64,000 bases of DNA from Owenia fusiformis (GCA_903813345.2 CAIIXF020000004.1:16355513-16419512); one strand, 5' to 3'. Counted from the first letter of the stretch, positions 1 through 13,105 are shown. The notes: a model not told the origin generated them from the letters alone. A program made the numbers and translations.

Positions 1-329
1 ATTTCCAGTGGATTTGAGGGCTGTATGCCCTGGCAGTTTGGCTAATTTCTTTGAAAAGGAAACCTCATTGACTGAAAAATAAAAAGCCAATGATTGCCAT
101 AAATGCAAATCTATGTTGTATAAAGGCCCTAATCACATGATAGGACGTGGTAAATAAATAACAAGTGAACAATGAATCATATACACCTGACTGATAAAAC
201 TAAACAGAGACCATGTACATAAAATAAATTAGTACAAGATTCCCTGTGATAAATCAATATTACACTGAACAATATTTTATCGGCAGAAACTTGTCTGTCC
301 AAATGTGAAGGTGGCTTCAGTGATTCCAA

Positions 330-1203
330 AAAGTGTGACGTGCATAACAATGATATTTGTAGACAAAGTCTCCTGGAAAAATATTCTGTGCCTCATCCTG
401 AGGAAGATTTATTTAGCTTCTGATCTACTATACAAAAGAATTTTGCCAGCATCTCTGTATAAGATCCATATATGATGCCAGATCTCCAGCTTTCCAGGTG
501 TGTTTTTGAGTGTAGATTTTTATAAATATCAAGAAAGCCCTCTGCTTCTCGGAATAGACAAGATATTTTTCACTTTATTATTTGACAAATATATCTGCCT
601 ACCATTTTTAACCAACTCTTCTGTTACATTGGAAGACATTTCTTCGTCACTGTCGTCTTCAAACAATTTTGTGATTTCGATAAACTCATTGTTCCAAATC
701 TTGTTTTTTATGTTGATTGAGATAGTATCCAACATTGACGATGACGTGTCCACCATTGGCATCTAAGGAATGATATAACCTCATGGTTATTGCCCTGATG
801 GCTGATACGGGCCCCGATGGGCCCTGCTCATAAGGTGTTGCCACAACCTGATTAAGTTCTATAGCCCCCCCCCCCCCATGAAGTGTCCATGGGACATATA
901 TGGATGCATTCTTGTAAATGGCTCCATTGGTTGGTTGAATGGCTGTTGCCGAGTTAACATTTGACTCCCCATTTCCCACCAGTATGGGGCTTGTATGGGT
1001 GGGTGCATTTGGCCTGGCCAGTTATACAACCCTTGCTGAAGTGGACCTCCCCTTTGCATGTCCGCGTTATTATTAGGGTTTGGTGCTCCCAATGTATGTT
1101 GTTGAAGTATATAACTCGGATATGGTGTATACCCATATGTCTGCGTCAGCCTCTGATTCCAAGTAGGTCCCGAACCTGTCGCTTGGGCCCCACCAGGTGT
1201 CAT
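330..1203 (-). pseudogene. DIRS-type retroelement ORF1-like relic
   Basis: Minus-strand coding-like sequence broken over at least three frames. The upstream part (about 859-1203) is Gln/Pro/Gly/Met-rich. The middle part reads INIKNKIWNNEFIE and the downstream part reads KAGDLASYMDLIQRCWQ, each in a different frame. Known of the family: the first ORF of DIRS/Ngaro-type tyrosine-recombinase retrotransposons in marine invertebrates has a low-complexity N-terminus, then a segment of the type I-x-x-K-I-W-x-x-E-F-I/V-D, then a helical domain. The frame breaks, one of them at a C-homopolymer near 860-875, mark it as a dead copy. The matching polymerase relic near 4.0-4.85 kb is on the other strand, so the two are not one intact element. 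Assignment is from remembered family pattern only. Confidence 0.45.
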
Positions 1204-1220
1204 CGTACATGTAGGTATTA

Positions 1221-2890
1221 AAGTTGAACCCTCAATACTCTAACTCTCAAAGGGCTATAGTCTTTCAGTAACATGTCAAGACCATGGGGAGTAAGTCATC
1301 CCCTCACTAATATTCCCTATATTACTTCTTTTTTTTAATTTTTACTAACTCCCCATGGTCAGGGCCCAACGCCTGTGTTTGCGCAAAGCCCACTCTCTTG
1401 TCACACCGGAATAGCCTGACAACAGTAAAGTCAGATACCATTGTCACAAATGGTGGATGTAACCTAGCTTCAACTCTTTAATCACTTGGTCTTCGTTCCA
1501 TGGGACTTTATCGTCGCTAATTCTGTGCATGTGTTAAGCTCGTGTGATGATGTATTATATTAAATCTCAATTTCTATCAAATGGGGTCGTGAATCACCAC
1601 AATATAGCACCTTCGATATCGTCAATGACAACAGAATCTGAATTTGAAAATTTTGGTGACGAAATGGTGCCGGAACAGTGCCAAATTTTTTCGATGCCAA
1701 ATCTGCACCAAATTATATTTGCTGTGTACCTCACATTGATTATTGAGTATATCCTCTGGTTTTGTGCTATATTTGATCAAAAACATTTTGGAAGTCAAAT
1801 TCATTTATAGACAATCTCGAAGGCTTAGTATTGGTTCTGATTTTTTATTGACTGCGAATAATTGGACATTGTAGGTACCATTGTGATACATCATGGGCAT
1901 AGATACCTCCCCTTCACAAAACATTTACAATAAAGATTTTACAGGCAACTTTTAGCTCATTAGCATCATGTCAGTTGTTGCATCTGACTGGGATACTAGA
2001 TGGGGATACCATCATCTTTTGATTAAGTAACCTCTGAGCTTCGACTAAACCAGAACTTTGACTAAACCAGTGTCTGACTCAGCTGTTTCATGTGTTTGCA
2101 GATTTTTTACTTATTAACTCCTATTATGGAGAAATATAGTGGACAGTAAATGTGGTGTACCATTCTTTGTTGAGACTTGTCCCTGCATGAGGCAAAGAAA
2201 CTTGACCAACCTATAAGCTCTTCTCCAAGAACATTTTCTTCCCAGGCATACATTTTTTTGGGAATATAGGTCTCAGATAGTTTTCTGGGAAGTAAATAGG
2301 AATGCAGGTTGTGCCATCTCACTCAGATTCTACTAGTGAAATTGGCTTGAGGTTTTTAACTATATACCTTTTATTTTATTTATTTATATGGAAAATAAAA
2401 AATATACCTTGTCTGTGGCTCGCTTGCGCGGCTTGTGAACTTATAAATAATAGTACCCAGGTATTACTTTATATGGACAAAACTTGTAATTTATAAATTA
2501 ATCAAGCAAAGAAGTCTATGAAACTGACCTCCCATCTAATTTTTCACTTTTATTCTCCTGTACCTTGATGAATCTAAACAGTCCTCTCACAATAAACATG
2601 CTGCATTTTCCCCATTATGACATCTCCTCGACACTTGTACTGTATAGTCTTCCACGCTACTGGCTCACCCCAACACCAACATGTATGTGGCCTCATACAA
2701 CCCTACTTGTCTGCCCCAGACCAACATGCATACAGCATGTGATCATCATGCATGAACTATCTAAATCTGTTTTCCCCAAATTTATCAAGAGAAAAACCCT
2801 ATGAACCCCAATTGAAACTGATCTCCGATCTAATTTTTTGACTTTAATTCTCCCATGCCCTGATGAAAAAGGCCAAAGGTCCTTAATATT
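1221..2890. other. Gene-free stretch
   Basis: No supported coding exon on either strand. The only structure seen is a pair of diverged direct repeats of about 55 bp at about 2519-2575 and 2814-2870, each beginning with a GAAACTGAxCTCC-like string. Confidence 0.6.
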
Positions 2891-2894
2891 ATAC

Positions 2895-3574
2895 TAAGGG
2901 TACTATTTGTTTTTTGACATATACCCTATTTGAGCAGCTCACATCATTGACTTTGCTTTTTACCAAAGTAGCTACTGGTAAAATATGTACAATAACTGAT
3001 ATATGCCCAACGCTTTGAAGGCACTGTCTGATCATTTAGTTTACAATGTCTTATTGACTATTGAAATCTATATAGCACTTATATGCATCAGACTTTCATC
3101 TACCCAAATGCCTTATTTGACTAAGGGTACTATTTGTTTTTTGACATATACCCTATTTGAGCAGCTCACATCACCTACTTTGCTTTTTACCAAAGTAGCT
3201 ACTGGTAAAATGTGTACAATAACTGACAATGCCCAACGCTTTGAAGGCACTGTCTGATCATTTAGTTTACAATGTCTTATTGACTATTCAAATCTATATA
3301 GCACTTATATGCATCAGACTTCCATCTTCCCAAATGCCTTATTTGACTATGGGTGCTATTTGTTTTTTGACATATACCCTATTTGAGCAGCTCACATCAC
3401 CTACTTGGCTTTTTACCAAAGTAGCTACTGGTAAAATGTGTACAATAACTGACAATGCCCAACGCTTTGAAGGCACTGTCTGATCATTTAGTTTACAATG
3501 TCTTATTGACTATTCAAATCTATATAGCAAATCATATATGCATCGTACTTCCATCTTCCCAAATGCCTTATTTG
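2895..3574. repeat. 226-bp tandem repeat, three copies
   Basis: Three consecutive units (about 2895-3121, 3122-3347, 3348-3574). Each starts near AAGGGTACTATTTG and contains GCCCAACGCTTTGAAGGCAC. Similar short open frames at 3003 and 3229 are exactly 226 bp apart, which shows the period. Units are nearly identical with scattered substitutions. The short frames are a by-product of the repeat, not genes. Confidence 0.9.
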
Positions 3575-3989
3575 AGCATCAGTTAGACCAAGAGCAGCTG
3601 TGTAAGATGCTCCTCCTTTTCTAAACGAATTTCCTTTATACATTTCATCATCAAGACCACACATTTTAACAGTTTTTAAGTGTCATAGAGAACTCCTTTC
3701 TTGTTACTGTGGTCCCAATCTCCTTTATAAAGACATCCTCATTTGCGCCTTGTGGCCGCACCAATAGATAATTTTTTAGTGCATATACTGGGCACACTTG
3801 TCCATATGTTAGATGTTGATACAAAGTTACTTTTTTGTCTCACCTGGTTTGGAATGTTTAAATGAGTCTAATTTCAGCACTATTGATTGTCCTTCAAACA
3901 ATATATTTCTTGCTTTAATTGTATGACCAGTGTTACTCTGCACCATTTCTCCAACTCTTAACATAGCGAACACGGCAGTTGTGAACTAT

Positions 3990-4853
3990 GTATACTTTTC
4001 TATCATATGCTGGCAATGATTTTTGGCATGCTTCCACTAGTAGTGACATTTTTTTGTATTGAACTAGATACAAAAAAGAGAGAAATTAGATTACCAAGTG
4101 AAAAAGTTAATAAATATACAGAATTAATTCAGGAAAATTTGCGAAAAAGGAAAATTACTCTTGAAGTATTACAAAAAATAATTGGGTATCTCAATTTTTG
4201 TTGTGTAGTCATACCTGAAGTGTAGTCATTTTTGAAAAGATTGTCAGATCCTACAATTGGTAAAACCAAGGCATGGCATAATATCAGGTTAAATAGACAA
4301 ATTCTAGAAGATCTATCAACATGGGCGGAATTCTTGAAAGATTTTAACGGAAAAGCATTCATGCATGATAAAAGTTGGTCTGATGAAAAAGTAAAAGTTC
4401 TTACAAAAGATGCGTCAGGAATGATTGGTTTTGGGGAGATTCTTGAAAAATCATGGTTCAAGGGTACATGGGGCTTAGAACTAAAAGGGAAGAATATCGC
4501 ATTATGAGAACTACCCAATCTTGGCAAGTTTTATGATATGGAAATCCCAATAAATCAATCAAAAGGTGCTTATAAAGACCGATAACATAGCACTAGTTCA
4601 TGTACTTAACAAATGTTCAGCTAAAGACAAAGTCATTATGAAATTAATCTGTCCATTGGTTTTGATAACATTGAGAAACAATATCGTGTTCAAAGCGATT
4701 CACATTAGGGGGGTTGATAATGTTGCAAGTGACGCACTGTCCCGAAACAAAATGGATATATTTAGAAACGCAATGCCAGGAGCGGATACAATCTCAACAA
4801 CAATCCCAGAATTGGCCTTATCAGAGGCCTTATTGATAGGAGAAATCAAATGA
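3990..4853 (+). pseudogene. DIRS/Ngaro-like reverse transcriptase-RNase H relic
   Basis: Degenerate plus-strand remnant of the C-terminal part of a retroelement polymerase. The first part (4007-4507) is one frame interrupted by an in-frame TAG at 4223 and ended by a TGA at 4505. The rest (4566-4853) is in another frame. Recognisable pieces are IELDTKKREIRLP (end of RT/connection), FTKDAS-like LTKDASGMIGFG (start of RNase H), DNIALVHVLNKCSAKDKVIM, and HIRGVDNVASDALSR (end of the RNase H fold). This order and spacing is typical of DIRS/Ngaro-type elements of invertebrates. The catalytic YxDD region is not seen. No recombinase domain is found downstream. It is a dead fragment. Confidence 0.7.
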
Positions 4854-4859
4854 TTAAAT

Positions 4860-5554
4860 CGACCAAAGCACCTAAAACAACAAAAAACCTTCCCTGACGA
4901 ACTGCTTGTTTGGTGTTGTTTCCCAATTTAGCCAAAAATCCACATCTTCGTACTTTTAGGTCGTCTTAATGGAATTAAATAATTTGTCACAGGCTGTATT
5001 AGTTTATATAACAAAGGTCAGGATCATATACAGCGTGATAAGATCGTTGGTGTGAACGCGATACTCAGTAAAATGATAGGTAACCGTTTATAAATTGCAT
5101 TGTTTTTATTTGAGATGATACACTCTTGCAATTGTAAAAAGTAAGAGGGATGATACTAATCCAAAGTTTAAACAATCAATCATAATTACCACCACTGTAC
5201 GGCTGATGAATTTGCCACTGCTACTACCCTGCTGAGATTTATTTGGAACCGACTTTGTTTTTTTATTCTAAAATAAAAAGAGATCACGAACACATAGAAA
5301 TGGAAATAATTTGCATAAATGTATTTAGCCATCAAGGTTTATTTCCAATGTACTTACAAAGCACATTGGGAAATTAATCGTATAGAGTATAATAGGATAA
5401 TAATGCTTGTAAATTAAACTTAAACGCGTCTGTTCTTACTAAATCTGCGTGATGAAACGTAAGTATACTCCATGATGTTTTTGAGACGACAATACGTCCC
5501 ACAAAGACATTTTATATTACATAAAAATATCGACAAAAGTTGCACAATAATAAG
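4860..5554. other. Gene-free stretch
   Basis: AT-rich sequence with no supported exon, tandem repeat or inverted repeat. It lies between the retroelement relic and the minus-strand coiled-coil exons. Confidence 0.5.
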
Positions 5555-5560
5555 CAATAC

Positions 5561-6064
5561 CTTTGTCGTCTGATTTGCTCTCTTTTTTGTCTCGTTGTCT
5601 AAGAGTGACAGGTACGTTTCTCTCTGGTCTAAGGCTCTCTCCCGTTTTTCTAATCCCAATTTCTGCTCTTTAACGTGGGTTTCTCGAATGCTAAGTGTTT
5701 TCTCCCTAGTGAATAAATATCTTATAAATGAATATTCAAACGACTTAAAATTCAACAAAAGTTACTAATCACGATAGAAACTTAGAATACAAGGCGAATG
5801 TAAGCAAAACAATATACGACCAAAACCGTAATAAACATTCAATAAATCATAAAAATGAACGACCAACCAGAAAATAAACTAAACAAACCTGTTCATAATG
5901 TCCTTTTTTAAGGAATCAATTAATTTCTCTTTAGCATCTACCACAATTTCTCTCCTTTTAACATCCTTCTCTCGAAGTGATATGTTATCCTCTGCCTCTT
6001 TGAGAGATATATTGACTTCAGGATCTTCAGATTCGTCCAAGTCTGCTTGTTTTTTTGCTTTTCT
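5561..6064 (-). CDS. Two exons of an unidentified coiled-coil protein
   Basis: Two minus-strand exons, 5889-6064 and 5561-5705. They join in phase across a GT-AG intron: the first ends ATGAACAG before gtttgt, and the second begins after an actag acceptor and leaves through a gtattg donor. Together they encode about 106 residues rich in Lys, Glu and Arg with heptad-like spacing, for example KEAEDNISLREKDVKRRE and GLEKRERALDQRETYLSLL. That predicts a continuous charged coiled coil. I do not recognise the family. Similar Glu/Arg helices end the Myb/SANT-like proteins of Harbinger transposons and also many cellular proteins. Flanking exons were not found. The acceptor of the upstream exon lacks a good pyrimidine tract, so its left limit is uncertain. 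Confidence 0.45.
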
Positions 6065-9000
6065 CTACTATTACTGTACATGTATGCCTGGACTGTATGT
6101 CAATATGTTATTTACATCAGTTTGTTCTACCATGCTCCAATTTGCTCAAAGTGTAATCATCGCTTTGTCAGATGAAACATTAGCAATTAATGTAAAATGT
6201 ACCCGCTTCTTTATTTTCATTATCAAACAACTAAACCTACTGAATCTCGCACCTTTTGAATATAAATATTTGGAAATGGAAAACAAAGAAAGGTTAATAA
6301 AACTAGCTGTAATACAAAGAAATGGTCCAATTGTAGTAGAAACAAATTTATTACATCATGGACTCATCTGTTGTTTATATCCCTGGTTTATATCTCAGAT
6401 ATTATATTAATAACAGAAAAAATAAATTGTAAAATTGGGAGAGAATTCAAGTTTTAATTTTGTTTTAGCATGGCTTAACACCACTTGTATCATGCAAACT
6501 TAATGCATGTTTCCTAGTTTATTATCAGAGATTTGTCAGAAGAAATCGGAGCAATACATCCCATATATTACAGGCTCGTAATAAGTTTTAGCCCAGAGGA
6601 TCAATTTTCAAAACATACCAACGGGTCACAATTGATAGTTTTGGCCTAAAATCACTTAACAGTGCTCAGATTGGTAAAACTATGTAGGATTTTGACAGAG
6701 AAACAATTGAGTTAAATTCTCAATGGAGTAAAAATGTGAGGAAACCCTTTGATTAAAATTGACTTTCCGTTGAGTCAATAAATCCAAATTTTAACACAAT
6801 GTTAATCATAACATAAGGGACATTATACAATGAAAAACTTAATTTGCAAATTATTTTTCGGTTGAAATTAGAACCATCGGCTGTAGAAATTAATCCATTA
6901 ACTCTAACAAACAGATTATCTATCAGTGTGAACAGAACTCAAATCATAGAAATTGAATAATTAGGGATTAAAGTTTGACTTATTATATTGCTCTGGAATG
7001 TCAATACATGTAGGGGGAGGGGGTCCTTAGGTACGGGTCTTTATAAAATGCGTAATGTGTTTATTGAATATTGAGCAGTTCTGTGTCATGACTGTTGTTT
7101 CGTTTGGCAAAGTGAATGGTTGTTTGTACCTGTGTGAGAGGGGGATTTAAATGTTGTTTGCTATAAACTTAATGTGACAGAGAAACAATGGAATAAAAAT
7201 GTGAGGAAAACCAATTAATTAAAAATTCAAAAATTAACTTTACAATGATTTAGTTGATTGAATCAAAAATTTAACACAAAATCATAACATGAGGGACATT
7301 ATACAATCAAATATATATCAAAAAACTTATTTTGCAAATTATTTTTGTTGAATTAGGAGCAATCAGCTGTAGAGATTAATCTATTAACCCTAACATGTGG
7401 ATTAATTATTGAATAATAAAAAATTATTATTAACAGTACAGTATGTACCGAAGAATGATGTACATTACTTAAAACCTAAGTGCTAAAATTACAGTTCTTT
7501 ATTTTATTAACATTAAACTTTATTGATAAACAAGAGATAAAGAATATGGTTCACACTTTCCCTATTTGTTTATTTAATGACTTAATTACCGGAGTAATTG
7601 TTAATAAGCCAGTTAAGTGATGTTACCTAATTAGCGTCGCAAATAATGAGACTTGATGACGTCATTTCGTATAGTTACCGTATCTCCTGTTTTGGGAAGT
7701 CTGATATGAGAGTATCTCCTGATATAAGCTGATATCTGCTGTTTTTAGCACAGAACAGTCAGCACATCTCTTGTTCTTCATGTCCGATATTGTATGAATA
7801 GTAAAGTATAGTCAATGTTTTAAGAGTATAGATAGAAGATGTATAATATAGTTAGCAAATCTCCTGATTACCACGGGTATAATATGGGACCTATTCTGTG
7901 GCATACCATCAAATAGTTAAGTAGAACTGGTTCGATACGCAAATTTGTCCGTATCAGAGATATCATATCTAACTATATTTTGAGGGATTCTAGAGATATA
8001 TACAAACTATTTGTCCAAATCTCTTGAAATAAAACGAGAGATACCGCACATTTTGCACAGTGATATATACAAACTAATAATAGATATATAGGCCTCATAT
8101 ACAAGAAAGTAATACATATCCAGCGATGCATGAAGGAAGTCGAAAAAAAATTTGTCACTGTACATTCCTAGACCTCCCAGACCTTCTTGATGGAAAGTTT
8201 AGAATAAAAGAAATTACATGTGAAGTCCCATATATGTAACCATGTGACCAAAAACCAAATGAGGGGATTGATCATTTTCTAAAATCCCAAATTATGTAAA
8301 CAGGAAAATTCCATGAGGCAATTGAAACAATAAAGTACATTATATTACATATAATGTTTATTAATCAAGCTTTATCTGGGTAAATACATTTCATATTCAT
8401 AAGAATTAAAAATTATTAAATTAAAAGTATTTTGCATAAGAAATTTAGCATTTAGAAAAACTACATCTGCCAGCAAAATCTACTCAAGGAAGGCATCCCC
8501 TTCCTTTAAAGTCTGAGCAACAGCATTTTTTTATGTTGCATTAACTGTTTTGGAACCCATTTCGCGTCTTGACACTTGTAGCCCAAGTCTGTCACTTCGA
8601 TCTTTTCTATAGTCCTAGGATTCTCACAGGTTGTCTGCCAGCATCCTTATGGAGATTCTTCTATTTCCCATTACTAAAGTGGAATTTCCAAATTTGGAAT
8701 GTCCAAATATATCTTTTGAATCTATATTTGATAGATCACTTTAATACTATTGTCCTAAAATCAGGTAAATTATCTGTACCTCTTACTGTAGAACATTCTT
8801 TGTCAGCCATTTTCTTATGGTTCAAATAGCTGGAACTTTTAACTAATGTGAATATTTGCATATATTTGGTATTATGCATAAATTCCTCTGAGGTTTTCAT
8901 TTTTACCTGAAATATAACTACTATAGACTACTAGTAAAACTACCAGATGAGGAAAGGTTCAACAAGCGCATGAGCTCTATGCGAGAGCGTTGATGGGATT

Positions 9001-9432
9001 TTGGCAAAATAATCAGTCAATTTGACTTTGTGGACTGAGAAAAACCTGAAGGTGCTGATATCACCTATAGCATGTATAGGGAGATATAATAAAATAAGAA
9101 CAATTTTAACAAACGCTCACATTTGCCTCTATGGTAGTGAAATCAACAATTTTTAAAATATGGAAGCACCCCTGTTGGAATATTATTGACATTGTTAGAA
9201 CTACATAGTGTGAAAATATGTATCATTATGATGAGAAGTCATTTATGTTACTTGTTGTTCATGTTAACATATATTAATAATTTGTTCACAGCTAACCTTC
9301 ACAAAATGTTACATTGTTTAAGTCATACATTGAGATTAAAACATACTTTGAGATTAAGACATATGAACAGTGTTAAATATGATGTAACAAACATTAACAA
9401 GATGTTTATTTTTAACAACAATGAATGTAATA
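6065..9432. other. Gene-free, AT-rich stretch with diverged direct repeats
   Basis: No convincing gene. Two diverged direct copies of a roughly 220-bp sequence lie at about 6695-6915 and 7180-7400; both contain GACAGAGAAACAAT and GGGACATTATACAAT. Around 8470-8640 the minus strand has a short coding-like frame (DLGYKCQDAKWVPKQ) with stops and no matching splice sites. It is recorded here as a possible decayed transposon scrap only. Confidence 0.5.
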
Positions 9433-9892
9433 CTGTAGATTGGGTTAATTTGGCGCCCGCTTTAATTTGGCGAATTTGGCGAAATTGAAAAATTCGCCAA
9501 TATAAATCTTCGCCAAAATTTAAAATGAATTATCTAGAGTATTTCCTCCAGTGTATTTAGGTCACTTCCGGTTTAGTTTCTTTCAAAAATATGAAAAATG
9601 TCTCTCATAAATTGGCTCAGAACTGGTCAGTCACTCATTAATATTCAGGGAAAAACTAGAAAGGAAAAGCGTGGTATAGTAGCAGCATCGATCGAGGTGC
9701 AAAATGTAAAGGATGATCCCCACTGGTCCTCAAAAGAAAAATGGACATAGCCAAACTTATCCATTTACATTGTAATTCGCAAACAGTGCGTAAGTTAATT
9801 TTCTTGCATATTCGCCAAATTAAATAGCCGCCAATATGCCAAAAATGGCAAAATCGCCAAATTAAGTAGCGCCAAATTAACCCAATCTACAG
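9433..9892. mobile_element. MITE with 24-bp perfect inverted ends, TA target
   Basis: A 460-bp non-autonomous element. The left end CTGTAGATTGGGTTAATTTG(GCGC) is the exact reverse complement of the right end, and it is flanked by TA on both sides. Subterminal repeats of AATTTGGCG in both orientations continue inward. TA duplication with short inverted ends is the Tc1/mariner-type signature, so that superfamily is inferred. It has no coding capacity. Degenerate relatives lie at about 41870-42082 and 49699-50018. Confidence 0.8.
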
Positions 9893-10276
9893 TAGATTTC
9901 ATTACATAGACAAACAAAACAAAATATGCGAAAGTAGTACTGTACTAGTATTTGTTTTTGAAATATTTTCTCGTGATATCTAAATGAGACCCCCACACTC
10001 TCTTTCTAAGGTTTGGCAGCCCTAGCCTGACATGTAATTTAGCAATTGGAAACAATTGGAAGTAAAGCAATAATTAGTGCAAATGTTGTTTCATTCAAAA
10101 ACAGGCTTAAACATGTTGTTAAATTGGGGAGATAAGGTATTCCAATCAAGTGGAGAATCAAAAAGCTGTCTGTAGTGACAGATTTATCTAATGTCCATTG
10201 TCCATGATGTCTGAAAATAAACAAAATAAAATTTTGTACACTTAATTAACCTTAATCTATCAGCACCTGTTGCCTC

Positions 10277-13105
10277 TCAGAATGTCCAGCCTTGACACTT
10301 ATTTTTAACTTTATTTTTCTCTTTTTGTGACTTGGGATGACTGTTGCGATACTTGCTCTCTTCAAGTGCAAATCTGCGCTCTTCAAGCTCCATTTTTCTT
10401 GTGAGATATTCTTCTAGAAAGTTCCCTGAAAAGAAAAGTAAATTGTCTTTCATTCTGGCATTGCATCACTTACTGACATTCATTCTTGTATTCCATAGAT
10501 ATGTAAACAGGTCCAATACAGATCATATACAAATGCAAGTGCATTACTCTTTGTCATGGTAAATGATAATATGGATCGTCTAACAGCTGCAGTCCTAGTT
10601 TATGATGTCAAAGATGAAGAAATCTTTCTTTTTCATGAATTAGATCGTAACACAAATAGGACACACAGGAAGTCTATCATAACGCTACATGTTCGTTAAT
10701 CATTGCCATGGTAAAAAAGTATTGCCCAAAATCAGTTGGAAAGTATAGTCTTGCGAATAGACTTATGCAAGTTTTGATGAATTATTACACAAAAGCTATT
10801 TGTAGGTTACATTAATGTCATTTGTTGTAAATGTAACTGAAACATTTGTTTTGGATTTTTTGCAATATACATTTGTTATATTCAGTTTACACTTGTCAGG
10901 AACACACTGGAATATGAGTTAGGAAACTGTTTTGATGTAAATTGTCACATTAGTGTTTTTTTTTATATATTGTTGTTGAGATATTGTCCAGGTATTTTAT
11001 TTGTTTTCTTAAAAGCAAATAATTTTGTCTCTTGCACCTCCATCACTATTGCCTCATTCTTTTTCGCACCAGTAACTATTACTTCCATATCCTATCCTCC
11101 TCCTAAAAGATAATATTTCATGATTTTCATAACATAAAACTGGCCTAGTAGTCATATTTTGATTTACTTTCTTATTTCATATTTTCAAAATTTAATTTTG
11201 TCTACTATTTGTGCTTTTGAAAATCAACATTTCTTCTTTTATCTATACTTTTTGATAGTATACAGATGTCAGTTTTGACAGCCTCAGTACCACAATTTTG
11301 AATAGGACACCCATGAGCGAATAACTGAATTTCTGTAAAGTCCTTGGCAATGGACAATCCCCAAGTCACCATTGCAGTGCTATCAATAGTCCGAATCTGT
11401 TAGAACTTTGGTTCAGTATTGCTGCCTATGTTATTGGCTTGTTGGTTCTTTCTCATGTTCTGCAGAAAAAATGATAGATATACATGTATGTTACTTAATA
11501 TGTATCCAATGCTCCATCAAACTTTCTCCATACTGAAATTCATGCTAAGACATTTTAACAGCATAGTTTTCCTGAAGGTAAGTTGTATTTTTAAAGCCTT
11601 TAACTTTCTCCTTTTCAGCCAATTCACTCAGGCCTTGCTTTTTTCCAAAGCCCAATGTCACAAATACCTTCTGTCAACTTCTCTCACTGGATTCTAGATT
11701 TTTCAAGTCTGTCTCTTTCCTTTCTTTTGTTTCTGTCTCTCTATTCTTTTCTCATTGATTTTGTCAATCCTTTCTCTAAATTCTTATCTCTCTCCCTTTT
11801 GTTGTTTCATTTATTTAATAATTTGTTGTGATCTTTTGAAAGCTTGTCTAGCCACTTGGTGGTCTTATTATGGTGATACATAATGAATGCTTCATTCGCC
11901 AATACAGTGACATTTGGATGCCATTCGAACATTGCGTCTTACTGTCCAAACAGAAATTATTGAAGCTTATTATGCTTTTTCACAGACTTTGCTTGCTCTG
12001 AAAGTTTTTCTGTTATACTGCTGAAGGGAGGTGATCTGCTACCATGCACCGAAGCACAGAATTAATGGAAGCACATATAGTTTGCAAAAGTTCCAGTGTG
12101 AGGTCATAAAGGTTTGGCTGCGAAGAAATAATTTGTTTATGGTATCATCTCTTTCAAGTGGGTCTTCAAATGGTTGGCTTTTTCAACTCATCAAGCCAGA
12201 TGCCTCCTCCTCCTCTGTGCAGATTTTCAGAAATTCTGACAAAGTTTTATGACTGTTTAGTTAACGATATGACCAGTTTGTACTATGATATGCCAATGAG
12301 GAGATATTATGAGTTTTAATATTATCCCTAGAGCTCTAGCACCAGCTAGATATATTGGGGCCTTAATATCCAATAGCTAACATTTTACTACTTGTTCTCA
12401 AGACTTAAATGTACCACTTTCCTTTGCCTTATGGTTTATTTTTAAAAAGGGATCTTTACTAGGGCCCTCTTCTCCATGCATATCTTCAAATAGTTTTAGG
12501 GATTTGCTTAACATTCATCAAATGATACAAGTATATGCAGCCTATAAAATAAATTATTCATTTTTGCCAATTGTTCCTGCCTACAAAAATTCCCCTCGCG
12601 TATTTCTCTAGATGTGAATGGTCCATCAATGGCAAAGAAACAAATGTGTGATGCTTTATGAATAAAAATATATTTTCTTGCTTATTTAGCATGTGAATTT
12701 GACTTTTGGCCTCGTTGGCGACAAGTTATACCTTTTCACTAACAGTCCATCACATAAAATTAGGGATCGAACATTTTTATCTTGGAAAAAAATGTGAGCA
12801 AAACCATGCGAAACACATGGGCTGGCCCATACCAGCTTGGTTCACCCCCATATGTTGACCTATCCCGAACTGTGGTCCGACTCCGATGTTCCCAATACCG
12901 TTGTTTCCCGGCTGGCCCATACCAGCCCCTGCTATCATATGTGCGACTCCTGGCTGGCCCATGGCAATTTGATTGTTTTGACCTATGTGATGATTCGCTA
13001 ACTGATGTTGGAAACCCTGATGACCCATAGCGGCCGGTACCATACCCTGCTGGCCCATAGCAGCTGGTATCATTCCGTTGATCTGTTGAACGTGACCTAT
13101 GCCAG
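10277..13105 (-). CDS. Candidate gene: Met/Gly/Gln-rich exon plus coiled-coil last exon
   Basis: Two minus-strand exons that fit in phase. Exon 12833-13105 has a cttccag acceptor and a gtatgg donor, and begins and ends in phase 1. It encodes 91 residues almost entirely of Met, Gly, Gln, Asn, His and Ala, with repeated M-G-Q-P-G/A-G-M-G-Q words. Terminal exon 10277-10425 has a cttttcag acceptor, enters in phase 1 and ends at TGA. It encodes FLEEYLTRKMELEERR followed by a basic tail. The combination of low-complexity linker and Glu/Arg helix is seen in transposon-derived Myb/SANT-like DNA-binding proteins, but no SANT domain was found upstream. A Harbinger-like scrap lies between the exons on the other strand. 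Gene or transposon relic cannot be decided from sequence alone. Confidence 0.35.
10563..10700 (+). pseudogene. Possible PIF/Harbinger transposase N-terminal scrap
   Basis: Plus-strand open frame of about 45 codons ending at TAA, reading AAVLVYDVKDEEIFLFHEL and then an Arg-rich stretch. Known of the family: Harbinger transposases begin with a hydrophobic/acidic run followed by R-R-x-W/F-V. Only the first part is present and nothing downstream matches. The assignment is weak. Confidence 0.25.
11690..12250 (-). pseudogene. Degenerate transposon-protein-like sequence
   Basis: Read on the minus strand, several frames show coding-like runs interrupted by stops: NLYDLTLELLQTICASINS, MFEWHPNVTVLANEAF and TTKWLDKLSKDHNKLL. 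They resemble parts of large unclassified proteins carried by multi-copy elements in marine invertebrates. That is a memory of style, not a database result. At least five stops and frame changes make it a relic. Confidence 0.25.
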
